A stretch of 64,000 nucleotides of DNA from Flavobacterium sp. H122 (GTDB lineage Bacteria; Bacteroidota; Bacteroidia; Flavobacteriales; Flavobacteriaceae). Positions 61,204 through 64,000 of the stretch are shown here, one piece after another (the first letter of the stretch is position 1; every line of letters begins with the position of its first letter). The notes beneath the pieces are model-generated. The model saw only the letters and a program-made list of their open reading frames with translations, did not search any database and was not told the DNA's origin. The position numbers were made by a program, and so were the translations under genes. The stretch spans positions 56,068 to 120,067 of the forward strand of contig NZ_SJZD01000009.1 in the NCBI RefSeq assembly GCF_004959765.1, written 5' to 3'.

Positions 61204-62445
61204 TTAATTATAAATCAAATATTTCTTTCTCATTTCCTTGAAGTCTTTTAGTCCTTTTTCCCAGGATTTTCTAATTTCAGTTTCAGAAGCATCACTTTCA
61301 ATTTGATGCTGTAGTTTTTTCGTTCCGGCCAACTTGGTAAAAAAGTCATTGAAGAACGGATTTTTGGTTTGAGCGTTTTCCTTATACGCTTTAATCAGCC
61401 ATTTCAATTCTAGGCGTTTTACTTTTTCTATTTTGGTTAAATCTTCTCCGAAACATTCTTTTCCATTCCAAACAGGATCTTTTGCACCAAAATTTGGCTT
61501 TGGTGTAAAACTGAATCCATTGTTATTTAAATATGGGGAACCATAAATCTGGAATTGTTTTTCGGTTCCACGTCCCACACTTACATTGGTTCCTTCAAAA
61601 AAACATAAACTCGCATACAAATTGATTGCTTGAGGATTTGGTAAATTTGGTGATGGTTTTACAGGTAAGTTATACTGCATCTCTCTATGGTAATTTATAC
61701 ATGGAACTATTTCAAGTTTACATTGTATTCCATTTTTTAACCATTTTTGACCATTAATCATTTTAGCATATTCGCCTATGGTCATTCCGTGAAGTACAGG
61801 TATTGGATGCATGCCCACAAAACTTGTATGTTCTTTTTCTAAAATTGGGCCATCAATAATTCCTCCGTTTGGATTTGGTCTGTCAAAAACCAGTAACGGA
61901 ATGTTATTTTCCGCACAAGCTTCCATCACATAGTGCAAAGAAGATATATAGGTGTAAAATCTGGCGCCAACATCCTGCAGGTCAAAAATCATGATGTCAA
62001 TTCCAGCTAACTGCTCAGGTTTTGGTTTTTTGTTGTTTCCGTATAAAGAAAATATTGGTAATCCAGTTTTGGTGTCTTTACCGTCTTTTATTAGTTCGCC
62101 GGCATCTGCAGTTCCTCTAAAACCATGTTCCGGCGCATATATCTTTTGTAAATTGATTTTTTTCTCTATCAAAAAATCTACTAAATGGGTTTTATTGGAA
62201 AGTATACCGGTTTGATTTGTTACAATACCAACTCTTTTGTCTTTTAATATAGGTAAGTAGGTTTCATAGTTGTCGGCTCCAGTTTTTATGTTTTTTTCTT
62301 GAGGATTAGATGTGTTTTTCGAATTTATTACAGTGCTGTCTTTTGTCTTTTCTCTTTCTTCTATTTTCTTTTTACAATTTCCGCACGAAACAATTGCAAA
62401 AAGCAATAATAAAAATGTATTTTTGAGAACCAATTTGTAAACCAT
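61204..62445 (-). CDS. DUF1343 lipoprotein (NamZ-type exo-beta-N-acetylmuramidase family)
   Basis: A 413-residue protein with a lipoprotein signal (Cys21 in FAIVSCG). The rest is the DUF1343 fold, with VGIVTNQTGI, YAPEHGFRG, IDIMIFDLQDVGARFYTYIS, DRPNPNGG and SVGRGTEKQFQIYG. Homologs in this family include an exo-acting N-acetylmuramidase of cell wall recycling; activity here is inferred. The start codon is six bases from the start of the divergent FtsX-type gene. Confidence 0.9.
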   Translation of the reverse strand: MVYKLVLKNTFLLLLFAIVSCGNCKKKIEEREKTKDSTVINSKNTSNPQEKNIKTGADNYETYLPILKDKRVGIVTNQTGILSNKTHLVDFLIEKKINLQKIYAPEHGFRGTADAGELIKDGKDTKTGLPIFSLYGNNKKPKPEQLAGIDIMIFDLQDVGARFYTYISSLHYVMEACAENNIPLLVFDRPNPNGGIIDGPILEKEHTSFVGMHPIPVLHGMTIGEYAKMINGQKWLKNGIQCKLEIVPCINYHREMQYNLPVKPSPNLPNPQAINLYASLCFFEGTNVSVGRGTEKQFQIYGSPYLNNNGFSFTPKPNFGAKDPVWNGKECFGEDLTKIEKVKRLELKWLIKAYKENAQTKNPFFNDFFTKLAGTKKLQHQIESDASETEIRKSWEKGLKDFKEMRKKYLIYN

Positions 62446-62451
62446 TACCTG

Positions 62452-63705
62452 TTGAATTTAGAATTTTTTATAGCTGATAGACTTATACGTACTAACGAAC
62501 GTAAAAGTAATATTTCTGCACCAATAATTAAAATTGCCATTGCAGCCATTGCAATTGGTTTGATAATGATGATTGTGTCAGTGGCAACCGGAATTGGTCT
62601 GCAGCAAAAAATACGCCAAAAAGTATCGGCGTTTAACGGACATATTATTATTTCAAATTTTGATGACAATCAATCACAGGTAAGTTTAAATCCTGTTTCA
62701 ACAGATCAGGATTTCTATCCCAAATTCAATGCTGTAGAAGGAGTAAAGCATATTCAGGCAGTTGCAAGTAAAGCAGGGATTATCCGGACAGAAAAATCTT
62801 TTGAAGGAATAGTATACAAAGGAGTAGGGAAAGATTATGATTGGAATAATCTGAGCGAATATATAAAAGAAGGTAAGGTTCCTGATGTCAAATCAAATTT
62901 GAACAATGAGGCTATGATATCTGAATACCTTGCCAACCGACTGGAATTAAAAATTGGTGATAAGTGCAATACTTTTTTTATGAAGGAAGGAGAAAATAAA
63001 CTGCCTAATCTCCGTTCGTTTGAAATTGTGGGTATTTATAATTCGGGTTTCCAGGAATTTGATGCTACTTATATATTAGGAGATATTCGTCATATTCAAC
63101 GTATGAATAAATGGTTGCCCAATCAAGTGGGTTCTTTTGAAGTGTTTATTGATGATTTTACTCAAATTACACAAACAGGTGCAGAAGTTTACAATAATAC
63201 CATAAATAAAGAAGACCCGACAAAAGCTCTGGATACACAAACTATAGCCCAAAAATACTTTTATATCTTCGAATGGCTGAAACTCTTTGATTTTAATATA
63301 GTAGTGATACTTATCATTATGATTGTGGTAGCTACTATTAATATGGTGGTTGCATTAATGGTTCTGATATTGGAAAGAACCCAAATGATAGGAATATTGA
63401 AATCAATCGGAGCTAATAATTGGACAATCAGAAAAATCTTCCTTTATAACGCAACACATTTAATAGTAAAAGGATTGCTTTGGGGTAATGCAATAGGTAT
63501 AGGATTGCTTTTAATCCAAAAGTATTTTGGTGTAGTCAAGCTAAACCCGGAAAACTATTATGTAACTACCGCACCTGTCGATATCAATATGTTTTACATA
63601 CTGTTGTTAAATATAGGAACTGTCTTGGTTTGTTTAATCGTACTTCTGGTGCCTTCCTATGTGATTACAAAGATATCTCCAGTCAAAGCCATTAAGTTTA
63701 CTTAG
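62452..63705 (+). CDS. FtsX/LolE-type ABC transporter permease
   Basis: A 417-residue permease. N-terminal helix (about 25-50), a long extracytoplasmic domain (about 55-280) and three helices near the C-terminus. It is like LolC/LolE and MacB permeases. The only plausible start is TTG, since the frame opens NLEFFIADRLIRTNER directly after it. IISNFDDNQSQVSLNP and LERTQMIGILKSIGANNWTIRKIF are characteristic. The matching ATPase is not in the window. Confidence 0.88.
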   Translation: MNLEFFIADRLIRTNERKSNISAPIIKIAIAAIAIGLIMMIVSVATGIGLQQKIRQKVSAFNGHIIISNFDDNQSQVSLNPVSTDQDFYPKFNAVEGVKHIQAVASKAGIIRTEKSFEGIVYKGVGKDYDWNNLSEYIKEGKVPDVKSNLNNEAMISEYLANRLELKIGDKCNTFFMKEGENKLPNLRSFEIVGIYNSGFQEFDATYILGDIRHIQRMNKWLPNQVGSFEVFIDDFTQITQTGAEVYNNTINKEDPTKALDTQTIAQKYFYIFEWLKLFDFNIVVILIIMIVVATINMVVALMVLILERTQMIGILKSIGANNWTIRKIFLYNATHLIVKGLLWGNAIGIGLLLIQKYFGVVKLNPENYYVTTAPVDINMFYILLLNIGTVLVCLIVLLVPSYVITKISPVKAIKFT

Positions 63706-63964
63706 CAATCCTCAAAACTCATATAAGTAATCTAAGTAATCCAGCAGTCTAACAATCCAATTTGTGCGTTTCCCTCCGTTCCTCCGGGCCACGCGTTCCG
63801 CTATATCTTTTCTAAGTCCATTGAGCGGAGCCGAAACGCCGCTCACGCGCAAGCCCGGGTATAGAGAAAGGATACTTTTGCAGGTATACTATATATATAA
63901 TAGAGTAAAACCTGCTTTGTAGCTTTGTCACTTTGTGACTTTACAACTTTAGAAAAAAACTTTC
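63706..63964 (+). other. intergenic segment with GC-rich structured block
   Basis: No gene found. From 63766 to 63874 the base composition rises and four complementary pairs occur: GCGTTTC (63766)/GAAACGC (63833), CCGGGC (63784)/GCCCGG (63853), TCCGCT (63797)/AGCGGA (63824) and a 10-base pair TATCTTTTCT (63804)/AGAAAGGATA (63865). Some of these cross, as in a pseudoknot. A TACTTTTG -7-like string (63873-63880) and ACTTTGTG-type repeats (63914-63952) follow. Confidence 0.6.
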
Positions 63965-64000
63965 ATGGCTAACTCACTGAACAACAGAGTAACTAAAAAA
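63965..64000 (+). CDS. start of an unidentified gene (partial)
   Basis: An ATG opens a 12-codon frame, MANSLNNRVTKK, that runs off the window. It follows the ACTTTGTG repeat often found just before genes here. Too short to identify. Confidence 0.35.
   Translation, partial: MANSLNNRVTKK

Overview
This window is AT-rich chromosomal DNA from a Bacteroidota, almost certainly a Flavobacteriaceae and probably Flavobacterium-like. The evidence is a gldA-type gliding motility gene, flavobacterial -7 promoter elements (TAnnTTTG), start sites without Shine-Dalgarno sequences, the exbB-exbD-exbD-tonB-PstS-TPR cluster, and a conserved order of housekeeping genes. I saw no rRNA, tRNA, CRISPR array, prophage or complete insertion sequence. 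Almost all of it is intact chromosomal coding sequence.

Layout. 1-10.4 kb is an assimilatory sulfate reduction and cysteine operon: cysD (3' end only), cysN, serine acetyltransferase, cysteine synthase, uroporphyrinogen-III methyltransferase, sulfite reductase flavoprotein and hemoprotein, a DUF2490 protein, and a fused siroheme-synthase/TauE exporter gene. 10.4-19.2 kb is the methionine/threonine block. metX-thrA lies behind a Met/Thr-rich leader peptide and terminator, and a split metH plus metF lies behind a SAM-I riboswitch. 19.3-23.3 kb holds hsp20, a small inverted-repeat element, and the minus-strand genes ada, a PEP-mutase-family gene, dinB-like and gldA. 23.4-36.1 kb is the aromatic block: a Phe/Tyr-rich leader and terminator, pheA, DAHP synthase-chorismate mutase, rsgA, dtd, three DUF3857 proteins, a MazG-like gene, an SMR transporter, aroA and queA.

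36.2-43.5 kb starts with a strict 21-bp repeat tract and continues with kynurenine genes (kynU, kmo), a four-helix-bundle gene, an agmatinase-like gene and a penicillin acylase. 43.6-50.1 kb holds DUF2339/DUF3999, a cupin, a GIY-YIG nuclease gene flanked by near-perfect 30-bp inverted repeats, DUF486 and a HerA-like ATPase. 50.5-58.5 kb holds the TonB energising system, queE and three secreted stand-alone TonB-C-like proteins. 58.5-64 kb holds a class V aminotransferase, a methyltransferase, a YkgJ-type protein, a DUF1343/NamZ lipoprotein and an FtsX-type permease. It ends in a GC-rich structured intergenic segment.

How it works together. The left half links sulfide production to cysteine and, through acetylhomoserine, to methionine. 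Siroheme for sulfite reductase is made by the uroporphyrinogen-III methyltransferase and the fusion protein. Two biosynthetic operons appear to be controlled by ribosome-mediated attenuation with the same geometry, and metH-metF by direct SAM sensing. The most notable items are the paired attenuators, the inverted-repeat-bounded GIY-YIG unit, the 21-bp repeat tract, the fold-prone segment near 63.8 kb, and the tandem DUF3857 genes in which two of three copies have lost the catalytic cysteine.
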